From NCBI RefSeq assembly GCF_002995795.1, contig NZ_PVXN01000059.1, positions 1 to 43,139 on the forward strand: 43,139 bases of DNA, given 5' to 3'. Under the pieces are notes generated by a model. It searched no databases, was not told the DNA's origin, and was given only the letters and a program-made list of their open reading frames with translations. Of this stretch, positions 8,699 to 17,116 are shown in pieces. The position numbers and the translations under genes are program-made. This stretch comes from Clostridium thermopalmarium DSM 5974. GTDB taxonomy: Bacteria > Bacillota > Clostridia > Clostridiales > Clostridiaceae. Positions within the stretch are counted from its first letter, which is position 1; the number at the start of each line of letters is the position of its first letter.

Positions 8699-9898
8699 AT
8701 GAAAGATAAGGTTGTTTTAGCATATTCAGGAGGTTTAGATACTTCTATTATAGCTCACTGGTTAAAAAATAATTATGATTTAGATGTTATAGCATGCTGT
8801 GTCAATGTAGGTCAAGATGAGGATTTTGAAGAAATTAAGAAAAAAGCAATTAAATCAGGAGCTTCTAAAATATATATAGAGGATGCAACAGAAGAATTTA
8901 TAACAGATTATCTTTTTAAGGGAGTTAAAGCAAATGCAATATATGAAGGCAAATATCTTTTAGGAACATCCTTTGCAAGACCTTTAATTGCTAAAAAGTT
9001 AGTAGAGATAGCTCATGCAGAAGGAGCAAAATATATATGTCATGGATGCACAGGAAAAGGAAATGATCAAGTAAGATTTGAAGTTGGAATAGCATCTATC
9101 GATCCTACTATAAAGATAATTGCTCCTTGGAGAATTTGGGACATAAAATCAAGAGAAGATGCTATAGACTATGCTAATGCAAATGGAATTGATGTTCCAG
9201 TAACTAAAGAAAAAATATATTCAAGGGATAGAAACATATGGCATACTAGTCATGAAGGTGGAGATCTTGAGAATTTAAAAAATGAACATAAATCCCAAAT
9301 GTATCTTATGACAGTGCCACCTGAGAAGGCTAAAGATGAGCCTACTTATGTAGAAATATATTTTGAAAGTGGAATACCTAAGAAGATTGATGGAGAAGAA
9401 TTAAATCCAATAGATATGATGAATAAATTAAATAAATTAGGCGGAGAAAATGGAATTGGAGTTGTAGACTTACTAGAAAATAGATTGGTTGGAATGAAGT
9501 CAAGAGGAGTTTATGAAACACCAGGTGGAACAATACTATATGCTGCCCATAAAGAATTAGAATATTTAACTATAGAAAAAGAAACTTTCCACTTTAAAGA
9601 GATTGTATCTCAAAAATACGGTGAACTAGTTTACAATGGATTATGGTTTTCTACTTTGAGAGAAGGATTAGATGCTTTTTTAGATAAAACTCAAGAAAAG
9701 GTAACTGGAACCGTAAAACTAAAATTGTATAAAGGAAATATTATGATAGCAGGAATGGAATCACCTTATGCTTTATATGAAGAAACTATATCTTCCTTTG
9801 GGGCAAGTGAACTATATGACCATAAAGATGCAGAAGGATTTATTAATTTATTCGGTCTTCCTTATAAAATCAACGCAATGCTAAATAAGAATAAATAA
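8699..9898 (+). CDS. argG: argininosuccinate synthase
   Basis: Joins citrulline and aspartate with ATP to give argininosuccinate, the penultimate step of arginine synthesis. The 399-residue product has full family length. It has the PP-loop AYSGGLDTS at the N-terminus, the TSFARPL segment, [15 protein letters not shown], and the [14 protein letters not shown] region. The start ATG follows AAAGGGAG. It is followed by argH after 94 bases that contain only a small AGCCACTAATGGCT hairpin. Confidence 0.97.
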   Translation: MKDKVVLAYSGGLDTSIIAHWLKNNYDLDVIACCVNVGQDEDFEEIKKKAIKSGASKIYIEDATEEFITDYLFKGVKANAIYEGKYLLGTSFARPLIAKKLVEIAHAEGAKYICHGCTGKGNDQVRFEVGIASIDPTIKIIAPWRIWDIKSREDAIDYANANGIDVPVTKEKIYSRDRNIWHTSHEGGDLENLKNEHKSQMYLMTVPPEKAKDEPTYVEIYFESGIPKKIDGEELNPIDMMNKLNKLGGENGIGVVDLLENRLVGMKSRGVYETPGGTILYAAHKELEYLTIEKETFHFKEIVSQKYGELVYNGLWFSTLREGLDAFLDKTQEKVTGTVKLKLYKGNIMIAGMESPYALYEETISSFGASELYDHKDAEGFINLFGLPYKINAMLNKNK

Positions 9899-9992
9899 GA
9901 AGAAAAACGTAATAATTAGCCACTAATGGCTAAAGAATAGATTTTGGCTAACTAAACTTTGCAACTTATAGAAGAACGGAGTGATTTTTTAA

Positions 9993-11312
9993 ATGAAGCT
10001 TTGGGGTGGAAGATTTAAAGAAAGCGAAAATAAGCTTATGGAAGACTTTAATAGTTCCTTAAATTTTGATAAAAGATTATATAAAGAGGACATTAATGGA
10101 AGTATTGCTCATGTTAAGATGCTCTCAAAGTGCGGTATTTTAAAAGAAGAGGAAGAGAAATTAATAATAGATGGATTGAACTCTATATTGCAGGATATAG
10201 AAAAAGGTGAATTGTTTATTGAAGGAAATTATGAGGATATCCATAGTTTTGTAGAAATCAACCTTATAAAAAGAATAGGTGAAGTTGGGAAAAAGCTTCA
10301 TACAGGAAGAAGCAGAAATGATCAAGTTGCAGTAGATATGAGAATGTATGCTAAAGCTAGAGCTTTTGAAGTTTTAAAAGAACTAGAAGAATTGATGAAT
10401 ACAATTAAAGATGTAGGAGAAAAAAATAATGTAATAATGCCTGGTTATACTCATCTTCAAAGGGCTCAGGTGGTAACATTCAAATATCACATGATGGCGT
10501 ACTATAATATGTTTAATAGGGATAAAAAAAGATTATTAAGCGATATTGAAATAATGGATGAAAGTCCTCTTGGATGTGGAGCTTTAGCAGGAACTACTTA
10601 TGATATAGACAGAGATTTTACGTCAAAAGAATTAGGGTTTAAAAAACCAGTTGATAATTTTATGGATGGTGTCAGTGATAGAGACTATTTGATAGACCTT
10701 ATGAGTGCTTTTTCTATAATTATGATGCATTTAAGCAGGTTAAGTGAAGAAATCATATTATGGTGCAGTAAAGAGTTTGATTTTATAGAAATAAGCGATG
10801 AATTTTCAACTGGCAGCAGTATTATGCCTCAAAAGAAAAATCCTGATGCAGCAGAACTTATAAGAGGAAAAACTGGAAGAGTATATGGAGATTTGATGGG
10901 GATTTTAACAACTATGAAAGGAATTCCGTTAGCTTATAATAAGGATATGCAAGAAGATAAAGAAGGTTTTTTCGATGCTTCAGATACAGTTATGAAATGT
11001 TTGAAAGTTATGAATGGAATGCTGTCTGGAATTAAAGTTAAAGAGAATAATATGTATAGAGCTGTAAAAGAAGGATTTCTTAATGCTACAGAAGCTGCGG
11101 ATTATCTTGTGAATAAAGGAATGTCCTTTAGAGATGCTCATGGAGTAATAGGTTCTATAGTTTTATATTGCGAAGAAAATAACGTTGCTATAGAAGAATT
11201 AGATGTAGAAACATTAAAGAAGTTTAGTAAATTATTTGATGAAGATATATATGATTTTATAGATTACAATAAAACTTTGACAAGGGGAATAAAAAAATAT
11301 ATAAATAATTAA
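9993..11312 (+). CDS. argH: argininosuccinate lyase
   Basis: Cleaves argininosuccinate to arginine and fumarate. A 439-residue member of the fumarase/aspartase superfamily with LHTGRSRNDQVAVDMR, the catalytic-loop signature GSSIMPQKKNPD (274-285), and MPGYTHLQRAQ. The C-terminus is slightly shorter than some orthologues but intact. Last gene of the presumed transporter-argGH operon. No terminator is obvious before the next promoter at 11322. Confidence 0.97.
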   Translation: MKLWGGRFKESENKLMEDFNSSLNFDKRLYKEDINGSIAHVKMLSKCGILKEEEEKLIIDGLNSILQDIEKGELFIEGNYEDIHSFVEINLIKRIGEVGKKLHTGRSRNDQVAVDMRMYAKARAFEVLKELEELMNTIKDVGEKNNVIMPGYTHLQRAQVVTFKYHMMAYYNMFNRDKKRLLSDIEIMDESPLGCGALAGTTYDIDRDFTSKELGFKKPVDNFMDGVSDRDYLIDLMSAFSIIMMHLSRLSEEIILWCSKEFDFIEISDEFSTGSSIMPQKKNPDAAELIRGKTGRVYGDLMGILTTMKGIPLAYNKDMQEDKEGFFDASDTVMKCLKVMNGMLSGIKVKENNMYRAVKEGFLNATEAADYLVNKGMSFRDAHGVIGSIVLYCEENNVAIEELDVETLKKFSKLFDEDIYDFIDYNKTLTRGIKKYINN

Positions 11313-11321
11313 TAAAAATAT

Positions 11322-11350
11322 TTGACTATAAGAAAGTTTTAATTTATAAT
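11322..11350 (+). promoter_or_regulatory. sigma-A promoter of the lysine riboswitch transcript
   Basis: TTGACT (11322-11327), an exact 17-base spacer and TATAAT (11345-11350), about 20 bases before the riboswitch. Confidence 0.85.
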
Positions 11351-11369
11351 AAAATAAAAGCGTATATCG

Positions 11370-11550
11370 AAGTTTAGTGATAGAGGTGCGGTATTTAAGA
11401 GTACTGATGTTGAGGAAAGCACGATGAGGCATCAAGAAAGGAAATATCGCCGAAGCATATAGCTGATGCTTTAAGGCTATATAGCTGGTTTTGCATAGAA
11501 TATATGTAAGACTGTCACAAAGCAATTTGTGGAGAGCTATCATTCAACTT
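11370..11550 (+). ncRNA. lysine riboswitch (L-box)
   Basis: All conserved L-box blocks appear in order: GATAGAGGTGC, TTAAGAGTA, GGAAAG, CGCCGAAGC, GCTGG, GACTGTCAC and GGAGAGCTATC. The closing P1 helix pairs AAGTTTAGTGATAG (11370-11383) with CTATCATTCAACTT (11537-11550) with two mismatches. CTTATTA (11548-11554) can instead pair with TAATAAG (11597-11603), overlapping both P1 and the terminator base, which gives an antiterminator. High lysine should therefore stop transcription of the downstream NhaC-family transporter. Confidence 0.95.
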
Positions 11551-11596
11551 ATTAGGTACTATATTTTGTTTATATATTATATTTATATGTAGTGTT

Positions 11597-11630
11597 TAAT
11601 AAGCCTTGAGTGAACTCTCAAGGCTTTTTA
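11597..11630 (+). terminator. riboswitch-controlled terminator
   Basis: AAGCCTTGAG (11601-11610) pairs perfectly with CTCAAGGCTT (11617-11626), followed by TTT and AT-rich sequence. It is the expression platform of the lysine riboswitch. Confidence 0.9.
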
Positions 11631-11701
11631 ATTTCTACAAAAATGGCTTCTCACAAAATTTTCGATATATGTGCAGTAAAATTTTATTTAGGGGGAAAAA
11701 G

Positions 11702-13450
11702 ATGAGAAAAAGAAGAGTTTTTATGATCACCTTTATGCTTATGCTTTGTGTATTTGCTACTACTGCACTAGGAGTTGATTTAGAAGTAGCAAAGGCAAAT
11801 GCGGCTAAGTTCGGAATTTGGACATTGCTGCCACCGCTAATTGCTATAATTTTAGCATTTGTAACTAAAAATGTTGTTATATCGCTATTTATTGGTGTAT
11901 TTTCAGGAACATTTTTATTAGAGTTAAATGAAGGTAATATATTTAATGCTTTATTTCATGGCTTTCTAAATATTATATCTCAAATTTTAGGTTCTCTTGC
12001 AGACCCATGGAATGCAGGTATTATACTTCAATGTATGACCATCGGAGGACTTATAGCTTTAATTACAAAAATGGGAGGAGCAAAGGCAGTTGCTGAGGCT
12101 TTATCTAAAAAAGCAAAAACACCAGTAAGTACTCAGATTATCACATGGTTGCTTGGAATTCTTGTTTTCTTTGATGATTACGCTAACTCTCTTATAGTTG
12201 GACCTATAATGAGACCAGTTTCAGACAGAATGAAAATATCAAGAGAAAAGCTATCTTTTATAATTGACGCTACAGCAGCTCCTATAGCCGGTATAGCCGT
12301 AATATCAACGTGGGTAGGTTATGAGCTTAGTTTGATTAAAGATGGATATGATTCGATAGGACAGCAGGTTAACGCTTATAGTATATTCTTAGAAAGCATT
12401 CCATATAGATTTTATAATATATTAATTTTAGTGTTTATAGCATTTACAGCAATATTCTTAAGAGAATTTGGACCGATGCTTAAAGCAGAAAGACGTGCAA
12501 GAATTACAGGAAAATTATTAAGTGATACTGCAAAGCCTATGGTTTCCTCAGAAACTACTGATATTGAACCAAAAGATGGAATAGTTTTAAGGGTTAGAAA
12601 TGCTGTAGTTCCAATATTGGTACTAATAGTAGGAGCCTTTGCTGGATTCTATTATAATGGATATAATGCTATAATAGCTGGAGATGATAAAGAACTAATA
12701 GCACTTTTGCTAGATAGCCCAGTTTCATTTAGAGCAATCCAAGAAACTTTTGGAGCGTCAGATGCTAGTGTAGTTTTATTTCAAGCAGCATTGCTTGCAA
12801 GTATAGTAGCTATAATCATGGGAGTTATCCAAAAAATATTTACACTAGGAGAAGCCATAGAAACTTGGATAAATGGAATGAAATCACTTATTATAACAGG
12901 AGTAATACTACTTCTAGCTTGGTCATTAAGCTCAGTAATTAAGGAGTTAGGAACGTCTCACTTCTTGGTAGCTATGCTGTCAGATAGTATACCAGCTTTT
13001 GTATTACCGTCAGTTATATTTATACTTGCTTCAATAATATCTTTTGCAACGGGTACATCTTATGGAACAATGGGTATATTAATGCCACTTACAATACCTC
13101 TTGCATTTAGTATAAATCCAGATCATGCATATATGGTTACTGCAGTAAGTTCAGTACTTACAGGAGCTATATTTGGAGATCACTGTTCACCAATTTCAGA
13201 TACAACTATTTTATCTTCCATGGGAGCAGCATCAGATCATATAGATCACGTAAATACTCAGCTTTATTATGCAATTGTAGTTGCAGCTGTGGTTATATTT
13301 GCTGGATATATTCCTGTAGGGTTTGGAGCACCAATAGCTTTGGTTCTGCCAATAGATATAATTTTAATTGCATTACTAGTTAGGTTTGTAGGTAAGCCTG
13401 TAGAAACAGAAGAAATGCTTCAGGAAACTGTATCAAAGCAAAGAGCTTAA
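11702..13450 (+). CDS. NhaC-family transporter under lysine riboswitch control (probable lysine transporter)
   Basis: A 582-residue polytopic membrane protein of the NhaC Na+/H+ antiporter superfamily with about a dozen membrane segments. Recognisable family segments are FFDDYANSLIVGP, DATAAPIAGIAVISTW, FATGTSYGTMGILMPL and FGDHCSPISDTTILSS. An N-terminal hydrophobic segment ends in TTALG and could be a signal sequence. The ATG at 11702 has AGGGGG upstream; the 32 codons before it run from the terminator and lack a binding site. L-box control of NhaC-type transporters is known in other bacteria (LysW), so lysine uptake or exchange is the best guess. Sodium/proton antiport remains possible. 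Confidence 0.88.
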   Translation: MRKRRVFMITFMLMLCVFATTALGVDLEVAKANAAKFGIWTLLPPLIAIILAFVTKNVVISLFIGVFSGTFLLELNEGNIFNALFHGFLNIISQILGSLADPWNAGIILQCMTIGGLIALITKMGGAKAVAEALSKKAKTPVSTQIITWLLGILVFFDDYANSLIVGPIMRPVSDRMKISREKLSFIIDATAAPIAGIAVISTWVGYELSLIKDGYDSIGQQVNAYSIFLESIPYRFYNILILVFIAFTAIFLREFGPMLKAERRARITGKLLSDTAKPMVSSETTDIEPKDGIVLRVRNAVVPILVLIVGAFAGFYYNGYNAIIAGDDKELIALLLDSPVSFRAIQETFGASDASVVLFQAALLASIVAIIMGVIQKIFTLGEAIETWINGMKSLIITGVILLLAWSLSSVIKELGTSHFLVAMLSDSIPAFVLPSVIFILASIISFATGTSYGTMGILMPLTIPLAFSINPDHAYMVTAVSSVLTGAIFGDHCSPISDTTILSSMGAASDHIDHVNTQLYYAIVVAAVVIFAGYIPVGFGAPIALVLPIDIILIALLVRFVGKPVETEEMLQETVSKQRA

Positions 13451-13460
13451 TGCTATAAAA

Positions 13461-13493
13461 GAACTTAAGACAAAAATCTTAAGTTCTTTTTTT
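13461..13493 (+). terminator. terminator of the NhaC-family gene
   Basis: GAACTTAAGA pairs perfectly with TCTTAAGTTC (loop CAAAAA), followed by seven T's. Confidence 0.9.
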
Positions 13494-13500
13494 ATGAGAT

Positions 13501-13760
13501 AACAGAAATATTTTGTTCTGTAAAACATTTGTAACATTGCTAGCAAGCTACAATGGCCGTAATGAAACCTATGATTCTAAATTGTAGTTTTGCTTGCTGC
13601 AAAACATTCATAACTTTTTACGAGAATTGTTGAGATATTTAAACATCACGCATAGGATTTGCATTGTAGAAAGCGTTGAACAAGCATTAGAATCTTTCCT
13701 AAATGCAAATCTCATGCATGATGTTATCTATAAGAAAATTGCACCGTAATCTTCTTATAG
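13501..13760. repeat. intergenic palindromic element A
   Basis: The 260 bases between the convergent NhaC-type gene and trpP hold no gene. They contain imperfect arms 13642-13673 and 13694-13725 (26 of 32 positions pair, 20-base loop), a weaker hairpin at about 13530-13600, and CTATAAGAA/TTCTTATAG (13728-13760), which overlaps the trpP stop and may end its transcript. The right arm shares GATTTGCATTTAGGAAAG (read on the minus strand, 13694-13711) exactly with element B at 23065-23082. Confidence 0.7.
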
Positions 13761-14273
13761 TGTAACTTTTGCATGTTTTAAAGATATCTGGATAGCATTA
13801 AATAGTATTATGGCAGTTACTGTGTTTACTAGGGCTGCTGGAAGGACTACAGCTATAAACATTGCTGTAAAGGATTGAGGTAATCCAACTAGTATAGAAG
13901 CAGCAGTTAAAAATACAGTTCCGCTTAATACAGTTCCTATAGCAGTAAAGATTATAATTTTAATTTGATTATTTAATTTATTTCTAAAAGGCAATAATAA
14001 TAAATAAATTACATTTGAGGTAATGATTTTATCTATAACATTGGCTGGCTGTCCACCTGGGAAAGTTGTAGTAAGAGCAGATAGAATTCCAGCAATTATA
14101 CCTACTATTAATGTAGTTTTATAGTCTTCGTTTAAAATTATAATTATAAAAACCATGGTTAAAGACAAGTCTGGCTTCATTCCGAAGAATATAGGTGGAG
14201 CAACTTGATGCAAAATAAATCCTATAGCAAGCAAGAGTGAGTTAATAATATTTTTTTTAAAATTTGATTTCAT
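13755..14273 (-). CDS. trpP: tryptophan transporter TrpP
   Basis: A 172-residue hydrophobic protein with about five membrane segments, similar to B. subtilis TrpP (YhaG). Shared segments are the N-terminal LHQVAPPIFFGMKPDLSL and ISALTTTFPGGQPANVIDK. Its job is tryptophan uptake. The ATG at 14273 has AAAGGA upstream; the TTG twelve codons earlier has no binding site. The T-box leader just upstream carries a Trp specifier, which independently supports the assignment. The stop codon lies inside a hairpin at the edge of element A. Confidence 0.9.
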   Translation of the reverse strand: MKSNFKKNIINSLLLAIGFILHQVAPPIFFGMKPDLSLTMVFIIIILNEDYKTTLIVGIIAGILSALTTTFPGGQPANVIDKIITSNVIYLLLLPFRNKLNNQIKIIIFTAIGTVLSGTVFLTAASILVGLPQSFTAMFIAVVLPAALVNTVTAIILFNAIQISLKHAKVTL

Positions 14274-14348
14274 AATAATATCATCCTTTCTTAAATAAAT
14301 TTTTTTCAAATTATAAAGTAACCTATACCAATGTGATATATCTTTAGT

Positions 14349-14374
14349 TCATGCCATATTAACTCACCCCCCTT
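14349..14374 (-). other. strong ribosome binding site with a two-codon ORF in the trpP leader
   Basis: Between the T-box terminator and trpP, the minus strand reads AAGGGGGGTG, seven bases, then ATG GCA TGA. This is the strongest Shine-Dalgarno site in the area but it serves only Met-Ala-stop, 76 bases before the trpP ATG. It may be a decoy or a remnant. Confidence 0.4.
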
Positions 14375-14389
14375 AATTATTTTTATAAT

Positions 14390-14705
14390 AAAAAAAACTT
14401 CACCCTAAATAATAGGGCGAAGTGTCATTCGCGTTGCCACCTATATTATGCTTAAGGTATAGATACAAATTTAAATATCTATATACTTAAACATATCTCA
14501 TTTCAGATACTAACATATCCTATCGCTATAACGTGCGAAACACGGTAAAGACTACTCTCCAAAAATAGATTTCGGTTTACATCTAACAGGTCCATTCACT
14601 AAAGTCTAACGTATTGAGATCCCACCATCCTCAACTCTCTGAAACTAAGATCATTAGCTACTATTCCTGATCAATGATTTTTTACTTTATTTACTAAAAA
14701 GTTTG
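14390..14705 (-). ncRNA. T-box leader, tryptophan-specific (UGG specifier)
   Basis: Read on the minus strand, this leader has stem I with AGAGAG and GGTGGGATCTC, a specifier loop GTGAA-TGG-ACC (TGG at 14594-14592), and the T-box core AGGTGGCAACGCG (14442-14430), whose TGGC bulge pairs with the NCCA end of uncharged tRNA. A terminator follows: CTTCGCCCT/AGGGTGAAG (14421-14396) plus eight T's. Uncharged tRNA-Trp should open the terminator and turn on trpP. Confidence 0.95.
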
Positions 14706-14714
14706 TTTTATTAA

Positions 14715-14743
14715 AGTTTAATATAATAAAGTTATAAAGTCAA
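14715..14743 (-). promoter_or_regulatory. promoter of the trpP T-box transcript
   Basis: On the minus strand TTGACT (14743-14738), a 17-base spacer and TAAACT (14720-14715). The start of transcription would be near 14707. Confidence 0.65.
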
Positions 14744-14744
14744 T

Positions 14745-14786
14745 AAAAAAAAGCTTCAAATTTTAAAAATTTTGAAGCTTTTTTTA
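14745..14786. terminator. terminator after the DUF378 gene
   Basis: AAAAAAAGCTTCAAA and TTTGAAGCTTTTTTT form a strong symmetrical stem with T tracts on both strands. On the minus strand it ends the DUF378 transcript just before the trpP promoter. Confidence 0.85.
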
Positions 14787-14802
14787 AATACCATATTTTT
14801 TA

Positions 14803-15012
14803 TTATTTAACTTCATGAGTTTCTCTATCTCTTCCAAAGAAAGAAATAGCATATAATCCAGCTAAGCCTACTAAGGCATATACAACTCTACTAAAGGCTG
14901 ACATATCTCCAAATAGAGCGGCAACTAAATCAAATCTAAAAAAGCCAATTAATCCCCAATTTATAGCGCCTATAACCACTAGTATAAGTGCAAGCGTATC
15001 TAATGTTCTCAT
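14803..15012 (-). CDS. DUF378 small membrane protein (YuzA-like)
   Basis: A 69-residue protein with two membrane segments and the family pattern LDTLALILVVIGAINWGLIG, then FDLVAALFG and YALVGLAGLYAI. This is the DUF378 family (B. subtilis YuzA). Function is unknown. A clear AAAGGAGATG lies eight bases upstream of ATG. Monocistronic, with its own terminator. Confidence 0.9.
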   Translation of the reverse strand: MRTLDTLALILVVIGAINWGLIGFFRFDLVAALFGDMSAFSRVVYALVGLAGLYAISFFGRDRETHEVK

Positions 15013-15119
15013 AAAAGCTACATCTCCTTTAAATAATAATTTCTACAGCATTATTATTTACAATTTTAAAAAAAATATTAGTAAAAAAATAAAAATACTA
15101 GCGAAAATATGAAAAAGTA

Positions 15120-15145
15120 AAAAGTTGCACCTTATCTAAGGCAAG
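15120..15145 (-). terminator. probable terminator of the Lrp-type regulator
   Basis: On the minus strand TTGCCTTA/TAAGGTGCAA forms a small bulged stem, followed by CTTTTTAC. Moderate strength. Confidence 0.5.
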
Positions 15146-15180
15146 GCAGCTTTTTAAGTTATGTAATATTTTAAAATAAA

Positions 15181-15645
15181 TTATAATTGTATATTTCTAT
15201 CAATAGGCTGCGAAAGAGATATAAAAGTATCTGTTCTTTGAATTTCTGGAATAACTTGAATTTTATTCATAAGCAAATTCTGAAGATCTGCTATACTTTT
15301 ACATATTACTTTTGTAAATATTGAATATTCTCCAGTAGTATAGTGTAGTTCTACAACTTCTTTAATTTTATTTAACTCTGACAATACACGAGAAAAAGAA
15401 GAAGCTTTATCTAAATATATACCGATAAAGCAGCATACATCATAACCAAGTTTAGTATTATCTAAAATCAGTTTAGTGCCTTTAATTATGCCCATATCTT
15501 CCATTTTCTTCATTCTTACGTGAATTGTACCACCGCTAACATGACATTTTCTTGCTATTTCCAAGTAAGGAGTTCTAGAATCTTTTATTAATATTTCTAA
15601 TATTTGAATATCTAAATCATCAAGACCATTTATTTTTAAATCCAC
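15181..15645 (-). CDS. Lrp/AsnC family transcriptional regulator
   Basis: A 154-residue feast/famine regulator with an N-terminal winged helix (LDDLDIQILEILIKDSRTPYLEIARKCHVSGGTIHVRM) and a C-terminal RAM ligand-binding domain (YTTGEYSIFTKVICKS, TDTFISLS). The recognition helix carries VSGGTIHVRMKKM in place of the usual VSxxTVxxRI. The second in-frame GTG (15645) has GAGGTG six bases before it, so the preceding GTG is part of the binding site. It may control an amino-acid gene; possible targets in the window are trpP, the arginine operon and gdh. No target site is evident. Confidence 0.92.
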   Translation of the reverse strand: MDLKINGLDDLDIQILEILIKDSRTPYLEIARKCHVSGGTIHVRMKKMEDMGIIKGTKLILDNTKLGYDVCCFIGIYLDKASSFSRVLSELNKIKEVVELHYTTGEYSIFTKVICKSIADLQNLLMNKIQVIPEIQRTDTFISLSQPIDRNIQL

Positions 15646-15881
15646 AGAAATCACCTCAAAACAATATAATATTTATTAACATTATATCAAAGTTTTTAAT
15701 AGACTATCAAAATAAATCTATTTTAATAATAAAAGAGTTATAAAGTAAAAATATTAAATTTATTTCAGAATGACACTTGATATAAAAGTTATTTTTTCTT
15801 GTATTATTGAAGCTATAATTAATCTTGATAAATGTGTATATATAAATGTATAATAATATAATAAACATTTAGAGGAAAGGA

Positions 15882-16271
15882 ATGAGGGTAATGGCTTTTT
15901 TTAAGGCATTTATACAAATGCTTGTAATGATAATTGTTATTTTGTCATTATACAACCTATTAAAGATTTATGTTTTAGAAAATATTAAAGTTAATAAGTG
16001 GGTAGTGCTTATACTTGCAGCAATAGTATTTCTTCTTCCTAATATTATATGGGTTAAGCAAATGCAAGCAAGACCTTGGCTTATGTATATACAAAGTGGA
16101 GTATTTTTGATATTATTTTTATGGTTTATGGATTTAGCAGGATTATCTAATAGACAGGCATCTAATCGAGGCAATAAGAATAACACTATAATAAAAGCTA
16201 AACCTAAGCCAAACAGAATTAATAAAAATAATATGGAAGTTATTAAAATGGGTAAGAAAAAGAAAAAATAA
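15882..16271 (+). CDS. small membrane protein of unknown function with a basic C-terminal tail
   Basis: A 129-residue protein I do not recognise. It has three predicted membrane helices (about 9-29, 40-58 and 68-86), then a Lys/Arg/Asn-rich cytoplasmic-type tail ending in MGKKKKK. AGAGGA lies upstream of ATG. It shares a transcript direction with the PHP phosphatase gene but a terminator separates them. The basic tail could bind acidic lipids or nucleic acid; that is inference only. Confidence 0.75.
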   Translation: MRVMAFFKAFIQMLVMIIVILSLYNLLKIYVLENIKVNKWVVLILAAIVFLLPNIIWVKQMQARPWLMYIQSGVFLILFLWFMDLAGLSNRQASNRGNKNNTIIKAKPKPNRINKNNMEVIKMGKKKKK

Positions 16272-16275
16272 TGTT

Positions 16276-16310
16276 AAAAAACAGCAAAACTTTAAGTTTT
16301 GCTGTTTTTT
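16276..16310 (+). terminator. terminator directly abutting the next ribosome binding site
   Basis: AAAAAACAGCAAAAC pairs perfectly with GTTTTGCTGTTTTTT (loop TTTAA). The T tract ends at 16310 and the AGGAGGG of the next gene starts at 16311. Confidence 0.85.
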
Positions 16311-16321
16311 AGGAGGGAATT

Positions 16322-17089
16322 ATGTTTGATACTCATATTCACACGAACTTTTCTACAGACTCAAAAATGAAGATAGAAGAAGTACTCCGAAAGATAAAAC
16401 AAGAAGATCTAGGAGCTATAATTACAGAACATATGGATTTAAATTATAGAGATAGCAGTATGTTTAGATTTAATTGTGAGGATTATTTTAAATTTTATTC
16501 TTCTTATAGAGCAGATAATGTGCTTTTAGGAATTGAAATTGGAATGAATAATAAATTTTCACATGAATATAAAAATTTAATTAGGAAATATCCTTTTGAT
16601 TATGTTTTAGGATCTCTACATGAAATGTATGATACGGACTTATACGAAGCTGATGAACTGTACAAAAACAAGAGCAAAAGAGAGCTTTATGAAGAGTATT
16701 TTTTTGAAATGGTTAGTTGCATAAATGAACATCATTTTATAGATAGCTTAGGGCATATAGATTATATTTGTAGATATGCTAAATATGAAGATACGGAAAT
16801 ATATTATGATGATTATAAAGAGCTTATAGATAATGTGTTGAAAGCTGCGATAAATAAAGGAATTGTTATGGAACTAAATACTAGGAGGATGGGGAACAAA
16901 AAATCTGTTTATAATCTTCTTAAGATATATAAAAGATTTAAAGAGTTAGGTGGCGAGTTTTTAACCATAGGCTCTGATGCTCATTCTGCTGAAACCATAG
17001 GAATCCATTTTAATGTAGCCAAGGAAATGGCAGAAGCGTGTAATTTAAGAATAGTTTATTTTAAAAATAGAAAAATGGAGCTAATTTAG
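16322..17089 (+). CDS. PHP-domain histidinol-phosphatase (HisJ family)
   Basis: A 255-residue PHP-fold metal-dependent phosphatase. Motif I is DTHIHTNFSTDS, then TEHMDLNY, GSLHE, GHIDYICRY and the last metal motif GSDAHSAETIG. The pattern is that of HisJ-type histidinol-phosphate phosphatases, the eighth step of histidine synthesis, but no other his gene is present, so the substrate is not certain. AGGAGG sits five bases before ATG. No promoter fits between the upstream terminator and the start, so expression needs read-through. Confidence 0.85.
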   Translation: MFDTHIHTNFSTDSKMKIEEVLRKIKQEDLGAIITEHMDLNYRDSSMFRFNCEDYFKFYSSYRADNVLLGIEIGMNNKFSHEYKNLIRKYPFDYVLGSLHEMYDTDLYEADELYKNKSKRELYEEYFFEMVSCINEHHFIDSLGHIDYICRYAKYEDTEIYYDDYKELIDNVLKAAINKGIVMELNTRRMGNKKSVYNLLKIYKRFKELGGEFLTIGSDAHSAETIGIHFNVAKEMAEACNLRIVYFKNRKMELI

Positions 17090-17116
17090 TATTATGAGAA
17101 AAATGTGCAGTTTTTT

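Noticed and set aside
11232-11543. A 103-residue minus-strand ORF downstream of argH
   Set aside because: It lies across the argH end, a good plus-strand promoter and the lysine riboswitch; its sequence has no family features.
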